Shown here: piece by piece, positions 31,490 through 42,768 of the stretch
How positions within the stretch are numbered: the first letter of the stretch is position 1
How the letters are laid out: every line of letters starts with the position of its first letter
NCBI GenBank assembly: GCA_024114885.1
Contig: CP099420.1
Coordinates: 1,364,001 to 1,428,000 of the forward strand
Direction: 5' to 3'
Length of the DNA: 64,000 nucleotides
DNA from: Septoria linicola
Taxonomy: Eukaryota; Ascomycota; Dothideomycetes; Mycosphaerellales; Mycosphaerellaceae
Notes under the pieces: generated by a model
Told to the model about the DNA's origin: nothing
What the model saw: only the letters and a program-made list of their open reading frames with translations
Database searches by the model: none
Program-made: the position numbers and the translations under genes

Positions 31490-33819
31490 TCAGAGCCAGT
31501 CCTCGTGTCGAAAATCATGAAAAGCCCGTTCGACCTCCGTCGGGTCGAGTATGCTGGCCTGGCGACGATTGTGACGCGGACCAACTTGTTGTCCAATATG
31601 CTTTGTCAGACATTCGATATTGTCGATCACGCCACAATGAATACATCGCATGGAACCAGATCTTGACCTGGTGCTGTTGCACGGTATAGCGACCAGTTGT
31701 GCTGTTGAGTCGCCATCCATCTCGCACGGCGTTGGTGTCGCAATCTTGCGCAGCATGGCTTTCATCGCTTGACCAGTAGTCCGACTGCGCTCGTTGGAAG
31801 CTTTCGCCTCGTTCGTAGCTATCTCATCGAAGCTCGCGGCCTTGGTACCTGGAAGCAGAAGCGTAGGGGTTGGCGGTTGGTCATAGTACTGAGGGTAATT
31901 GAACCACTTGCCGACCACGCTGTCACCAGAGCTACGCTGGCTAGACCTAGGGCTGCCTGGGTGAGCCATATTCCGCATGTCCACCGACGGATCTTTGTGC
32001 ATCGGTCGGTGAGCCAGTGTAATGCCAGGGCCCAATCTCGATCGTGCTACCGAGTCCGCGAGGACAGCGCTGTTGTTTGAAATTGGTCGCTTCTTATTTG
32101 CCGGCTGAAGCATGTCAGGCTGTGATGCGAGATTCGCGATGGCTGGTGAGGGTGTCAGAGCTGCTCGTTCGGGATACTCGTAAATGGCCGTAGGCAGCCA
32201 GTCTGTCGGCTCGTATGCATTGAAACTTCCGGAAGCACCAAGTGATGTGGCTTGGGACAGGAACAGTGATGGGGCGTTGTCTACCACCTCCATCTCTTTG
32301 CGGGTGCAGAACTCTCCTCCTTGACCTTGTAGACTCATCGCAGGATTCTGTTCCGCGTCCAAAAGCCAGGAAGCCTCGGAGTCTTCCCACTGATCGCGGC
32401 TAACCGGATCATATTGAGTGGATGCCAGTCCATGGAAGTTGGAGTCAGGTACTTCAATGCCAACGTACGATAATGGCTGTGTCCTATGCACTGCAAAGCC
32501 GTTGTCTTGCTGACGAATGCGAAGCTCCGCTTGTTGTCTAGGCAGACATGTTGGTTGCAGCATCGCAGTTTGCGCAATGTTCCTCTCCATCCGCTCAACG
32601 AATCGCGAGCCACTCAGCTCGGGCCACGGAGACTGTCCATCGACCTCTGCAGCTGGAGTCGAAGCTCCTCTTTGGTAGCTTGATGGCACGTGAAGACTTA
32701 GGCTATTCATGTTGGGGTTACTGCCAGTCAGATCGCGAACTGGCACGACCTGAGCCAGCATGTGATGAACATTTGTGAAGCCTAGCCGGTTGGCCGGGGA
32801 CCTGTCCGAGCGTTGGAAGCCCCATTCGAGCTTGTTGGCGAGAGCGAGGGCGTCCTCAGCTGAGTGCCTGTGGACGATACTGTGCCAATCGTCTTTGTGT
32901 AGCCCATGAGTAATGCAGTATGCCGAGAGTGCCGCGTAGAGATAGGTATGGTTCCCGTGCCGGCCATCTCTGCCTTCTTGTAGCAAGGTGATAATCCTGG
33001 TTTGGTGATGTCTGTAGCCATCCTTACCACCACTGTGCCGATTGAGCGGGCAGGCATCGCGATCAAAATGTGCATAGAAGTCGTGGGCGCTGTGGTAGAT
33101 GATGCCGTGGTTGGAACAAGTGAAGCGCTCTTTCGAACTAAGATGAATGGGGTCCCACGAGCCCTGATGGCCACTCATCTGTTGATGCTTTCGGCGCTGG
33201 AACTCGTTCCTAGCAACGAAACCACACAACGGACACACAAAGCCATCTCCAGGACTTGCTCTGGGTGTGTTCGGATCTCCAAGATGCTGACACCTTTGAT
33301 TCCAGTGCTTCTTGCGGTCTGACTTCTTGGTGAATACTTCTGAGCAATGCGAGCATGCGAATTTGTTGCTGGCCTGTTTCTCCAACAGAGGTGTGGTATG
33401 CCGAGCTGCACTGTCTGCTACTTCTGAGGCCAGTAGTAGGGGGCCTCGCAACGCAGCCTGCTGCGTTGCTGTGCGGAGTAGTGCAGCTCGTCGTGGATCG
33501 TCTAGCACATGCTCAGAGCGTCCTCCATACTGAGCCTGCGTTGTACTTCGCCCGTGTGCTGCGTTACGCGAAGACTGAGATGTTGTCGACAAGTCTAATG
33601 ATGAGTAAGAGGTGGACGACAACAGCGAGTGTTCCGAGATAGCGGTGTTTGTAGATGCTCGAGAGTTCGACCTGCCAACGCTGAAGATAGACGAAGCAGT
33701 AGTGTTGCTGCGCTCGCTATCTAGTGTCGAGATCGAGTCGCGCACTTTGCATGTGTCAGCAACTGATAGAGACTTTGATCTGCTAGCTTACAATGAGAGA
33801 TGCTGGTGTTTTGATTCAT
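31490..33819 (-). CDS. C2H2-type zinc-finger protein, probable regulator
   Basis: Two exons, 33819-33792 and 33744-31490, give 760 residues. The 47-nt intron has GTAAGC, branch GCTGAC and acceptor CAAAG. This start is preferred because the long frame itself begins at a GTG. The N-terminus is Ser-rich. At about 140-215 there are finger-like motifs: CSHCSEVFTKKSDRKKHWNQRC (C2HC-like; quoted in two overlapping parts), CPLCGFVARNEFQRRKHQQMSGH (C2H2), then CSNHGIIYHSAHDFYAHF, a degenerate third. A further C..C pair (CIHCGVIDNIECLTKH) lies near the C-terminus. The long middle is disordered. Target genes cannot be inferred. Confidence 0.75.
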
Positions 33820-35218
33820 TGTTTCGTCGCACGTGTAAGGTCGGAAAGTCTGTCGTTGAAATCTGTATGTTGCTAACTAGCAAAGGTGTCATTAAAATAG
33901 AAAGGTAAAGACTGTGTGCCACCAGGGCCGAATTCGCGAAATAGGATCTGTATGGAGAAGCAGAACCTCTGGAGAGATCGAGTACTTATCTGTGGCAGCG
34001 AAGACGTGTACGAGCTATGCCTTCGGCATTCCGCATTGTGTAGTCATAGCTGCACATGAGGGCGCAGACGCACGCAAGAGTGCGCCCGCGAGGACAAGGT
34101 CCAACAAGCTATCGAACAAGCTGGAGCGACAGCGAGTGGTCTGCAGTCAGCGAGGCTGAAACAGCGCTCTCGTGCCGTGCCGGCGAACCGGTGTGAGGCC
34201 TGCCAGCTCGTCACGACAGCCACACCAGGCTGTTGGTCGCGGAAAGCCTCTCATGCACGGAATGTTTCTCGAACTCAGCATCGGAAATGTGCAATCGAGG
34301 TCAAAGAAGTCGCATGTGCTCGCATAAGCACTCGTGGCGGGATCTGCTCTAGGTATGGGTACGAGTCTGGGGACAATGCTGAACATACAAGTTGTTGACC
34401 CGTCCCAGAAGGCAACCAAAAAGGGCCGCCCTGCTGCAGAAGTTGCCGAATCCTTTCTCATCTAACAGCACGCAGCTTGTTGGCCAAGCCCCGCGATGAC
34501 GAGTTGCAGAGTATCCTGCAGCGGGCATTGCTGAGCGTGATTGGAGCCAGCTGTGATGCAGGTACCATCGCTCTGTGGGAGGCCGTGTAAACGCATGGTG
34601 GCCGCCGTGACAGTGCACGATGATAAGCTACGTACTCGGGTGGAGTACAACATGTACCAGAGGCGTCTGCGGGTGGAAGCGATGTCGCATGAGGCCACCC
34701 TGGCAGCTGGGATGTGAAGATGGACGCGCAGAGCGGTGAAAGTATTCTTCGACCACTTTGCAGCAATACAGTCACACAAATGCAAGGCCGGGAGAGAGGA
34801 TGAGACCAGATGGAAGAAGGAGAGGTGGTGTGGTCTTGAGCAGATCGTTTCAAGTGATCCTTGGCAGTTTTGAAATTGAGGCTAAACTATCTTTAGCTGT
34901 CTTGTTTGTTGTTAGCATCGTCAGCGGCCAATAACTTAGGCCTTACATCGGCCACTACAGCTCGACTATCGGGGCAGGGGATCTAGAGCTGGCACAGCGT
35001 ACAACCTACACTCGTTATCGATGCTATACTGCTGGCATTGATTCGACGCATACACATCGCTGAGCATTAATTCGGGCGTGTCTGCTTTCTGGCCCATAGC
35101 AACGGCGAGGATCCACGCATACAACGTCGAGTCCGCGCGCCCAACCGAACTGTACTCGACATGCACCGGACTGTTCGATAGCACTCTCACTCTCTGATTG
35201 TCGCGCTGAGTCGCAACG
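33820..35218. other. 1.4-kb divergent intergenic region
   Basis: Lies between the starts of the C2H2 gene and the CYK3-type gene. Frames of 70-130 codons occur on both strands (for example 34,147-34,461 minus and 34,458-34,853 minus) but they overlap, lack domains and have no splice-supported extension. I see no RNA gene. Confidence 0.5.
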
Positions 35219-38200
35219 ATGGGCATGCCGGGCGAACTTCCTCGCTTTCCGTGCTGGTGCAAGGCGACATACTCGTGGGGAGGAGAGACGAAGAAGGACT
35301 TGGGCTTCATCGAGGGCGACCTGATTGAGGCCCTCAATGCTGGCGATGGATCATGGTGGATGGGAAGACTGCGCCGCGATCCACGCGCTGTTGGGCTGTT
35401 TCCCTCCAACTTTGTGACGGTGCTCGAGGAATCGTTCACGCCGGCGCCCAATAGTCGCAACACGACTCCCGTCACACAGCAGCCCAAGTCCAGCATCTCC
35501 AAGGGCAAATCCATGTTCCGGAAGCCATACCAGGCGTATGAGGTGCTAGGCAAGCAGGGTAGCTTAGACAACAGCAAAGAAGGCACGCCGGAGAGCGAAG
35601 TGGACAAAAAGAAGGAGAAGAGCAAGTTCAAGCCGTACTCGAGCATGAAGACTGCACAGGCGCCTACGGGAACCATCAAGAAGCACAATGGAGTGCCTGT
35701 GATGCCCCAAGATGATGGTCCGAGGATTCCGGAGCCTGTCCCGCGACACCGACACAGCGCATCACGCCGGCCGCGAAGTCCACAACCAGCTTTCGAAAGA
35801 CAAGCCCCAGCGCATTCTGCTTCTCCAACACCAACTCCGGCGCCCTATCGCAACGGCTATGTGCCATATCGAGCGCCTTCTCCCCAGCCAGAGTACCACG
35901 CGCCTCTCCGATCAAGGTCGCCTCTGCCTGCTTCATACCACGATGGCTCCGCATATCCCCAAATGCTACCAATGGCGCGGCAACCCTCTCCAGCTCCATT
36001 TGACGAGCCAGCCTATTACTCGCGAGCTCCCTCTCCACTGCCGCACGATCACAATCAACACTACTCGAGGGCGCCTTCGCCATATCAAGATGATCAAGGC
36101 GAAGAAGATCTTGGCTCGTCGCCTCCACCTCCGCCACCTGCTCACCGTGTCGCGTACCAACCGAGCAGAGCACCATCTCTCGAGCTGGACGAATCAATGC
36201 ACCCTGGATTCTCTAGGACCGGGACACAGACTCCTGTGCCTCCCTCGCCAAGTGGGAGCCACATGACGCCGTCACCTTTGCGCGCAGCCATGAACGATGT
36301 GATGTCCTCGTTACACGACATGAGCTCGTTCTCACAGTCTCCCCCTCCAGTGACAAAAGAGCCTTCGCCAGCGAATATATGGTCTCCAGATGCATTTGAA
36401 GAAATCAGGTCAAGCACGAGAGAGAAGTCGCGAGCACAATCTTCCTTGGGCTTCGCATCACACCAACAGCTAGAAGATTATGATATCTCGAGCTCTCAAG
36501 CGCGTCCATTTGCTACTAATCATGGTGCTAGCGATAGCGTGAGTTCCTACGTGCAACGCATGGAGCACCAACTAAGACACGCCAAATCGTTCTCAGACCA
36601 GGCCCCCCAGCCGCCTCTCAAAGATGCGCAGTACTCCGCGAGACCTACTACGTCCAGTAGTGGCTCAAGCCAAGGCTCAATTCCGCAACAGCCGCTGCGG
36701 CATCGCAAGTCTGCATATGAGATTGGCCCTAAAGCTCTCGATAGGACCTACACAACGAAGACGAACGCAACGAACTCCACTGAAACATCTTCTGCAACAC
36801 AAAGCAGTAACAGCACCCAACTGACCAGTCGCAGCATAATGTCAGGATATTCTGCTGGTGGCTTTAGTGCTACCAGTGCTGGCAGTCTGGCACGACGGAA
36901 GTTCGGCCTGGGCAGCCAACGCGAGAGGCGAGACATGGGTCACACAAAATCGACTGGCGACATCAATTTCAGCACGAGAAGTGTCGCTGAGACCGGAAGT
37001 GTGATGTCTGGACCAAGCTATCACGAGAGCCACGCATCGTTCAACCAGCCCGCGATCACCCCAGTCGCCGACTGGACCAAGGACCCAATGGAAGATGCGG
37101 GAGTTCTAGGAGGAATGAGCTCACCTCAGGCGAAAAGGAGTGGCTTCTTTAAGCGCATGATTGCAACTGCCAAAACTACGGCGAGGACCGGTGCCGCAAA
37201 TGCTCGCTCAACAATCGGAAGTGCTAGTAGTAGTCGTCCGGGCAGTCGAGCTGGAAGCCGAAGCCCCACGAAAAGTCTCATCGGGTCCAATGGTCCCACT
37301 GCTATTGCTGGAGGTATGGCCTCCCGCCCTCAGACTGCTTCTGGACTGCCTGCTAGAGATATGGGTCTCGGCGGAGGAGGCGATTGGATGCAGGTGCGCC
37401 GAGATGTCAACCGGTCCAACTCGTTGAGTCAAAGAGAGCGTGAGGATCGTGCTGAGCGATGCGAGATGCACGACATGCCTGCGATGCGCCCCATTGACCA
37501 GCTGCACGAATTCGTTGAGGGCGATGAGAGCCTTGACGGCCTGCCTATAACTGAGCCCACGGATTTCAATTTGCCAAATCTTCAGCTTGTGGACAAGAGT
37601 ACACGATTCATCCAGAGCATACCACCAATGACGACCGCTTCATCACTGGCGCAGAGCTATGTGTGTCGTCCCCATAGAAGTGATGTGCAGAGGTTGCGCG
37701 CCATATTCACGTGGGTTGCGGAAAGGATCACCTGGGAGGAGGACTTCGAGGGGCAAACCGATGTGCGCAGGGCGATTCAGACGAAGCGTGCCTGCAGTGA
37801 AGAGATTGCACTTCTCGTTCGCGATATGTGTACTACAGTAGGCTTACATGCAGAAGTTGTGCGTGGCTATCTGAAAGGTCCTGGAGAACTTCTTGACCTG
37901 GACACTATAGCTCGGCCAAATCACTGGTGGAATGCTGTGATTGCAGACGGAGAATGGCGAATGCTGGACTGCGCTCTCGCAAATCCAACTCATCCTCGGA
38001 GGGCCGCTTACAGCACCGCCAGCAGTCAGGTTGCAGAGTCCTGGTACTTCCTGACCAGGCCGATGGAACTATGCTACACCCACATTCCACTCTTGCCAGA
38101 GAAGCAACACATTGTGCCGCCAATTGAGCATGAAGTCCTCATCTCCTTGCCGTGCGCCTGCCCTTCATACTTCCGCAACAATATCGAGCTTGCAAACTTC

Positions 38201-39073
38201 GACACTAGTATGCTTCATTTGCAGAATCTGGAAATGGCGCACATACATATGAATGTTCCAGAGGATGTCGAAGTGGTCGCAATGACTGAGTCTCGTGGAT
38301 TCGCACAAGATGCCGATGGCGATTACTTCGAAAGCGGCGACGTTGTTACAAAGAAAGCTTTCGCCCAGGCCGAATGGACCGGAGGCCGAAAACGATTCAC
38401 GATCAAGGCCCTTCTACCAGGAGATGAAGGTCAAGGTGTCTTGAAGGTCTACGCTGGTAAGCGAGGTCTTATGCATTCCATCAAGGACAATCCTCATGCA
38501 ATGGCCGTCGCTTTGCCATTGACACATTCTGGTCAGAATCCACCTTACGACTTTCTCACAAGACATCCGACACCTCATGCTCAGCGGCACGATCTTTATG
38601 TCGCACAGCCCCAATGCTCGAAACTGACGATGAATAACACGTTCGTGTTCTGCATACGACAGCATCCATCCTCGCTTTCGCGGTTCACGCCCGACACCTG
38701 GGGAGCTTCCATATCTGCGAACGGCCGTCCACAATCTCCAAATCCCATGATCCGACCTTCCAGTGCGATGAGCATGGTGTCAATGACAACCTCCAATCAA
38801 GGCAGCAACTATGGCTCTGAATCGTCAGGCGGGGACCCAATGACTGCTGCCCAGCAAAAGCCAGCCAAGCTTGCTATTCAAAGCCCGAGTCAAAAGATCA
38901 TCAGGCTTACGAGGAAGCAGGATAATGTCACACGAAATGTGGAAGAGGACTGGGGATTGACGAGCATATGGGAGACTGTTATCAAGATTGGAGAACGAGG
39001 AACATGGAGGGGACTTGTTCTGGCGGATCGAAGTGCAAGGTGGTGTGTCTTCGCAGAGTGGGAATGCGTCTAG
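35219..39073 (+). CDS. CYK3-type cytokinesis protein (SH3 plus transglutaminase-like)
   Basis: Single exon, 1,284 residues. The N-terminal SH3 domain (about 11-68) shows CKATYSW, LGFIEGDLIE, GSWWMGRL and GLFPSNFV. A long Pro/Ser-rich disordered region with many SP sites follows to about residue 750. The transglutaminase-like domain starts near 813; it has RACSEE (Cys near 858), PNHWWNAV (His near 902) and WRMLDCAL (Asp near 917), so a Cys-His-Asp trio is at least possible, although yeast Cyk3 is regarded as non-catalytic. The C-terminal part continues the fungal CYK3 architecture. The known role is septum formation at the actomyosin ring through SH3 binding to Inn1-type partners. Confidence 0.87.
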   Translation: MGMPGELPRFPCWCKATYSWGGETKKDLGFIEGDLIEALNAGDGSWWMGRLRRDPRAVGLFPSNFVTVLEESFTPAPNSRNTTPVTQQPKSSISKGKSMFRKPYQAYEVLGKQGSLDNSKEGTPESEVDKKKEKSKFKPYSSMKTAQAPTGTIKKHNGVPVMPQDDGPRIPEPVPRHRHSASRRPRSPQPAFERQAPAHSASPTPTPAPYRNGYVPYRAPSPQPEYHAPLRSRSPLPASYHDGSAYPQMLPMARQPSPAPFDEPAYYSRAPSPLPHDHNQHYSRAPSPYQDDQGEEDLGSSPPPPPPAHRVAYQPSRAPSLELDESMHPGFSRTGTQTPVPPSPSGSHMTPSPLRAAMNDVMSSLHDMSSFSQSPPPVTKEPSPANIWSPDAFEEIRSSTREKSRAQSSLGFASHQQLEDYDISSSQARPFATNHGASDSVSSYVQRMEHQLRHAKSFSDQAPQPPLKDAQYSARPTTSSSGSSQGSIPQQPLRHRKSAYEIGPKALDRTYTTKTNATNSTETSSATQSSNSTQLTSRSIMSGYSAGGFSATSAGSLARRKFGLGSQRERRDMGHTKSTGDINFSTRSVAETGSVMSGPSYHESHASFNQPAITPVADWTKDPMEDAGVLGGMSSPQAKRSGFFKRMIATAKTTARTGAANARSTIGSASSSRPGSRAGSRSPTKSLIGSNGPTAIAGGMASRPQTASGLPARDMGLGGGGDWMQVRRDVNRSNSLSQREREDRAERCEMHDMPAMRPIDQLHEFVEGDESLDGLPITEPTDFNLPNLQLVDKSTRFIQSIPPMTTASSLAQSYVCRPHRSDVQRLRAIFTWVAERITWEEDFEGQTDVRRAIQTKRACSEEIALLVRDMCTTVGLHAEVVRGYLKGPGELLDLDTIARPNHWWNAVIADGEWRMLDCALANPTHPRRAAYSTASSQVAESWYFLTRPMELCYTHIPLLPEKQHIVPPIEHEVLISLPCACPSYFRNNIELANFDTSMLHLQNLEMAHIHMNVPEDVEVVAMTESRGFAQDADGDYFESGDVVTKKAFAQAEWTGGRKRFTIKALLPGDEGQGVLKVYAGKRGLMHSIKDNPHAMAVALPLTHSGQNPPYDFLTRHPTPHAQRHDLYVAQPQCSKLTMNNTFVFCIRQHPSSLSRFTPDTWGASISANGRPQSPNPMIRPSSAMSMVSMTTSNQGSNYGSESSGGDPMTAAQQKPAKLAIQSPSQKIIRLTRKQDNVTRNVEEDWGLTSIWETVIKIGERGTWRGLVLADRSARWCVFAEWECV

Positions 39074-39629
39074 ACTACGACGTGATGGGCATAGGATGAA
39101 GAGCACAGGTGATGGGTTCAGCGTGAACTTGTACGATACAATTTACGGGACACGAGCATTGAGTAGCGAATATTAGCATGGTGTTACGGTGTTGCTCGTA
39201 GCATAGAGTCGGGTTGGTCACTAGCCGACTTGTAATAGAGACAATGTTCAGACTCCTTCAGCCTGCTCTCAGCAGTGATATACCACAGCGGCCGCACGTG
39301 CCGACATGGTTATGAGCCAGTCACACTCGAGCAAAATCGCCGAAACAAAGTCGTCATCCACGCAAGGAAGCACGCCCGCCAAGACAAGCGCTATAGGTGG
39401 ATACGGGCATTGAGTTCGGTATCTGGCTAGGTTCTAGCTTGCAACCACGAGCCTTCCGGGCTATGTAACAAGGTGTCGAGATTGAGTTCTACTACTCCGC
39501 AGCATTTCTCTCCTCTTGTACTTCAGTCTGTCTCGGTCTCAAATAGCACGACAGACGTGTACGAACACGCTTGTTGGACCGCGACATCCACAAGACAGCC
39601 AACATACGTTCAGCCGAACTATCGCAAGC

Positions 39630-40225
39630 ATGATATCAACCATTATCGCCGCAGCAGTCTTGACACCACTGGCCTTTGCAAAAGCGATTCCAGCACTTCA
39701 ATGGAACCCCCAAACACCTTACTGCGCAGACGGAGGGCAACTGCATTGCTGCCAAATCACCTTCAACGGCGGCAATGCAGCTGTAGTTGCTGCTTCAGAC
39801 TTAGCATGCTACGATTTGACTCCAGCGACAATCAATTGTATTATTGGCAAGTCTCAAACTCAGCATCACTGAGAACGTCTGCCTGACTAATGATCATCAC
39901 AGCCTCCGACACACCAAACGGAGTCTGTCCCGGCAATTACGCATGCTGTCAAGTCAACGACCTCATCCCACTAATCGGCCTCTTCTGCTCCGATCCGCCG
40001 GGTGAGTGCATAGGCGAGGAAGGGAATAGACAGTGCACGAATTTGTTGTTCAATGGGAGTGGGTTTCGCTTTGGGCAGTGCGATAATGATGATGTGAGGC
40101 ATATCAGAGGGTTGCTAGGGTTGAGTATTGGTAGTGTGGATATCAAGAGGGCAGAGAGGAGGGAGGTATTGGATGAGAAGAGAAGGTGGTTGATTGAGAG
40201 GGCGGAGAGTTGGGGTGGTGTCTGA
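39630..40225 (+). CDS. Class I-like hydrophobin with extra cysteine and long tail
   Basis: Exons 39630-39846 and 39903-40225, 179 residues. The 56-nt intron uses a GC donor (G|GCAAGT, branch CTGACTAAT, CACAG); only this phase keeps the second exon in frame. A signal peptide ends near AFAKA. The cysteine pattern is C-x7-CC-x18-C-x20-C-x5-CC-x12-C, matching class I hydrophobin spacing, but an additional Cys (INC) falls inside the x20 loop and three more follow the last Cys. The tail of about 75 residues after Cys8 is unusual; a strong GTGAGT right after DPPG could splice it away to a very short end. Hydrophobins coat spores and hyphae. Confidence 0.75.
39847..39902 (+). other. GC-AG intron in the hydrophobin gene
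   Basis: Donor GCAAGT instead of GTAAGT, with CTGACTAAT branch region and ATCACAG acceptor. Phase 1 joining (G|CC) restores the frame carrying the second CC pair; the neighbouring GT at 39,851 does not. Confidence 0.7.
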
Positions 40226-40335
40226 GGTGAGCGCAGTGGACGTAGAATTGATGTCTGCGTCAACAGCTTTTTAAAACAAGTTTATTGGGAAACTGCCCCA
40301 GATTCGACGTCCTTCTGACCACCCTGTCCACCTTT

Positions 40336-40703
40336 TCAAGATCTATCCTTCAGCGGCGTCTGCCCACCCGGAGCACATATTACTCCCGTCCTACCATTCG
40401 CCGTCGTGCAGCAGAATGCGTTGAGCTTGACAGACGAGCATGCTTTGCGAAAGTCCTCTGGAGAAGACTTGTCGTTGGCTGTGAGGAGGAGTCAGTCCGT
40501 GGAAGTAAAGTAATCACAATATTCACCGGCATACGTTCCACGCAGTCTTGGGCGATGATCTGATCTCCCTTTTCTGGACAGCATAGTGGCGTGGAGCCTC
40601 TATGGGAACAGGCATTGTCTTCTGATTCTTGTCGAGGTATCAGAGAAGAGGCAACTGCACCAGCCGCCGTGAGCGTAAGGGCGAGGCAGATGGGGCAGAC
40701 CAT
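40336..40703 (-). CDS. Class II-like hydrophobin
   Basis: Exons 40703-40535 and 40478-40336 give 103 residues. The 56-nt intron is GTATGC to CTCACAG, phase 1, lying between the fourth and fifth cysteines. A signal peptide is present (LALTLTAAGAVASS). The mature part has eight cysteines spaced C-x8-CC-x11-C-x15-C-x8-CC-x10-C, very close to the class II consensus (x9-10, x11, x16, x8-9, x10). Without splicing the frame runs on and loses the last four cysteines, which supports the intron. The ATG at 40,703 was chosen over one at 40,811 because it begins the signal peptide. It is convergent with the other hydrophobin, 110 bp apart stop to stop. Confidence 0.8.
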
Positions 40704-41609
40704 GTTTGGCGGTGAGTAGAAGGATCGATGCTGATATCCACGCGAGATGATGGTCCCCTCCTTGGAGAGGTGCTGTGAGTGGTTCATATTGATGCTCTCG
40801 GGAGTCGACAAATCTTGTGAGATGTCAAGTCCAATGTGTATTTACCTCAGCGTCGAACCCCTCCTGCCAAGGCTTGTCTGACGCATTCGTACAATGTGCA
40901 ATGTACTGCACTCCTGCATATCGCTGGAGATTGGTACAGCTCACATTGAAGCATACCGCAATGAGCACGATCATCCTATGCAGTCCGGTTTGTTCCGAGC
41001 GAAAAGAGCGCATCTGGTGTGCTCACGGACGGCGGCACTCCCATCCTGACGAGGCTTAATCTTCTTAGCCCATCTATGAATGTGGGGGATCTGCGAAGTG
41101 CAGTAGGAAGTTGCCGGCGGTCTGTGTCTTGCATTGCACAAGCTGTGACAGTGATTCTCTTGTTTCATCCTTCTTGGCCAGAGCTGACTGATCAAGCAAG
41201 TGTCACCGCCATAGAAGGCTCGCCTGCTAGCAGTAGCATTGGCGCTCTACCATATCGTCGTTGTACAGCGGATCCCGTCACAATGCCATAAATGATAGTT
41301 CTTTGCTTCTCTGATTGATCTCAATTGGAGCATCCACAGGCGTTGGCATCAAGAATGAAAATGGTTTCTAGCGTCTGCAATAGCAGACACTTCGTCCAAC
41401 TGCTGACTTTCCTTGGATCAGATCCTTGTGTTTGCTGATAGTGACCCACGCCAAATTCGAAATTGAGATTGCTGCAATAGGAAGATTGTGGTATCGGTGA
41501 CAACTTAGAGTACGTTACCAAACAGTGCAAGCCACGCCCAAACACTCCAAACAGGACTTTGCCTATCGTAGAATCCATACCTGTGGGGCGTTTTCTGAGA
41601 TAGATCACG
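40704..41609. other. Intergenic region, no gene seen
   Basis: Frames up to about 90 codons on both strands, none with a domain, signal peptide or consistent splice sites. It includes the hydrophobin promoter (minus strand) and the 3' flank of the NmrA-like gene. Confidence 0.5.
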
Positions 41610-42463
41610 TTACACCGTTGGGCTCTTGACGATCTCCTCGATCTCGGCTTCGCTGAGCTCTTGCAGACCAAGCAGAGTGTTATCATTGTTCTTCGAGAAA
41701 TCGTTGTGAAAGTCTTTCCCGTACACGGCGCAGTGCAGGAATGGCACCGCCCAGGCATACATGTTGCTAGGATCGGTCTGCAGGTTGTTGTAGGCTTGTG
41801 TTTCCCGGTCGGCGAGATTGACGTGCGAGATATGCCATCCCTCTTTGCCAGTGAAGCGCTGTAGAACTTCCTGCAACCGGTTCTGCGTCATGCTCAGACC
41901 GTGCAGACGAACGACCCGGTTTGCGGTTTCAATTGGATGCTGAAGACCAGCGACAATTCCGCGAGCGACGAATGCGAGTGGCGCGGCCGAGTAAGTATGT
42001 TCGCTCCCATCAAATATTTCAACCTTCTTGTTGCGCACGTCCACACCAAAAGAGTTGTCTAGGTTCCAATCGAAGAATTCATTGTTGACAACGAGTGTGT
42101 AAGATGTGCTGGTGCCCTGTACTTTCTCTTTGCAGTAATGCTCGACTTCCACCTTGTATCCAAAGACTGGGAGCAATCGAGTGCGAGAATCCTCAGGATC
42201 AGATCCAAACTCCGATGGCAAGATCCGTTTGACTCCTGCAGCAATAGCAGCATCGACAAGAATTGTCTGGTCTCGCATACCAGCGAAGCCGACTGTAGAA
42301 ATAACTGCATCTTACCCTTTGAGGACCTCTGTCAGTGTGTCAACGTCCCTATAGTCGACCTTGATTATGCGGACTCCGGCCGGGAAGGCGACAGAAGAGT
42401 CCGCCAGCGACAGAACAGTGACTGTGAAGTCTGCAGAGAGCAGTGCTTCGAATACAGCAGTGC
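41610..42463 (-). pseudogene. NmrA/isoflavone-reductase-like gene with in-frame TAA
   Basis: A frame from about 42,463 (after a likely TTGATTAG acceptor) reads GTAVFEALLSADFTVTVLS, then VDYRDVDTLTEVLKG, TAA at 42,312-42,314, then DAVISTVGFAGMRDQ, GVKRILPSEFGSDP and a full C-terminus to 41,610. In the NmrA family the position of the stop is normally Gln (GQDAVIS), so CAA became TAA, a CpA to TpA change. The next ATG (42,278) would give 222 residues lacking the cofactor-binding half. The first exon with the glycine-rich motif could not be found; upstream sequence looks degraded. Predicted ancestral role: NAD(P)-dependent reductase or redox sensor. Divergent from an epoxide hydrolase. Confidence 0.72.
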
Positions 42464-42768
42464 CTAATCAAGGAAACCGAGATAAACGAACTCATTCTAA
42501 TCGAGAAATGTGGTGAAAATACCCAGCTATACGTACTCACGTGCTGACTCCACTTGTATGGCCCAAGCTCGTCGGGCCGGCTCAAAGTGGAGAACCTGTC
42601 GCCATGGTCATGCGTAGCAGTAGACAACTTCTCACGAGAGCACTCGCGCTCAATAGGTCCTGAAACATCAGAGTAAGGTGGTTGGGACTGACATGCCAAG
42701 CTAGGAAAACGCTTACCCAAGCACAATCTCGAGCCCGAGGTCCGGCACTGGACCCACTTCCTCTAGCA

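Noticed and set aside
42292..42320. GTAAGA...CTACAG as a mini-intron removing the TAA of the NmrA-like gene
   Set aside because: It would be about 23 nt, too short for splicing, and its removal breaks the frame; the DAVISTVG segment it would delete is family-typical.
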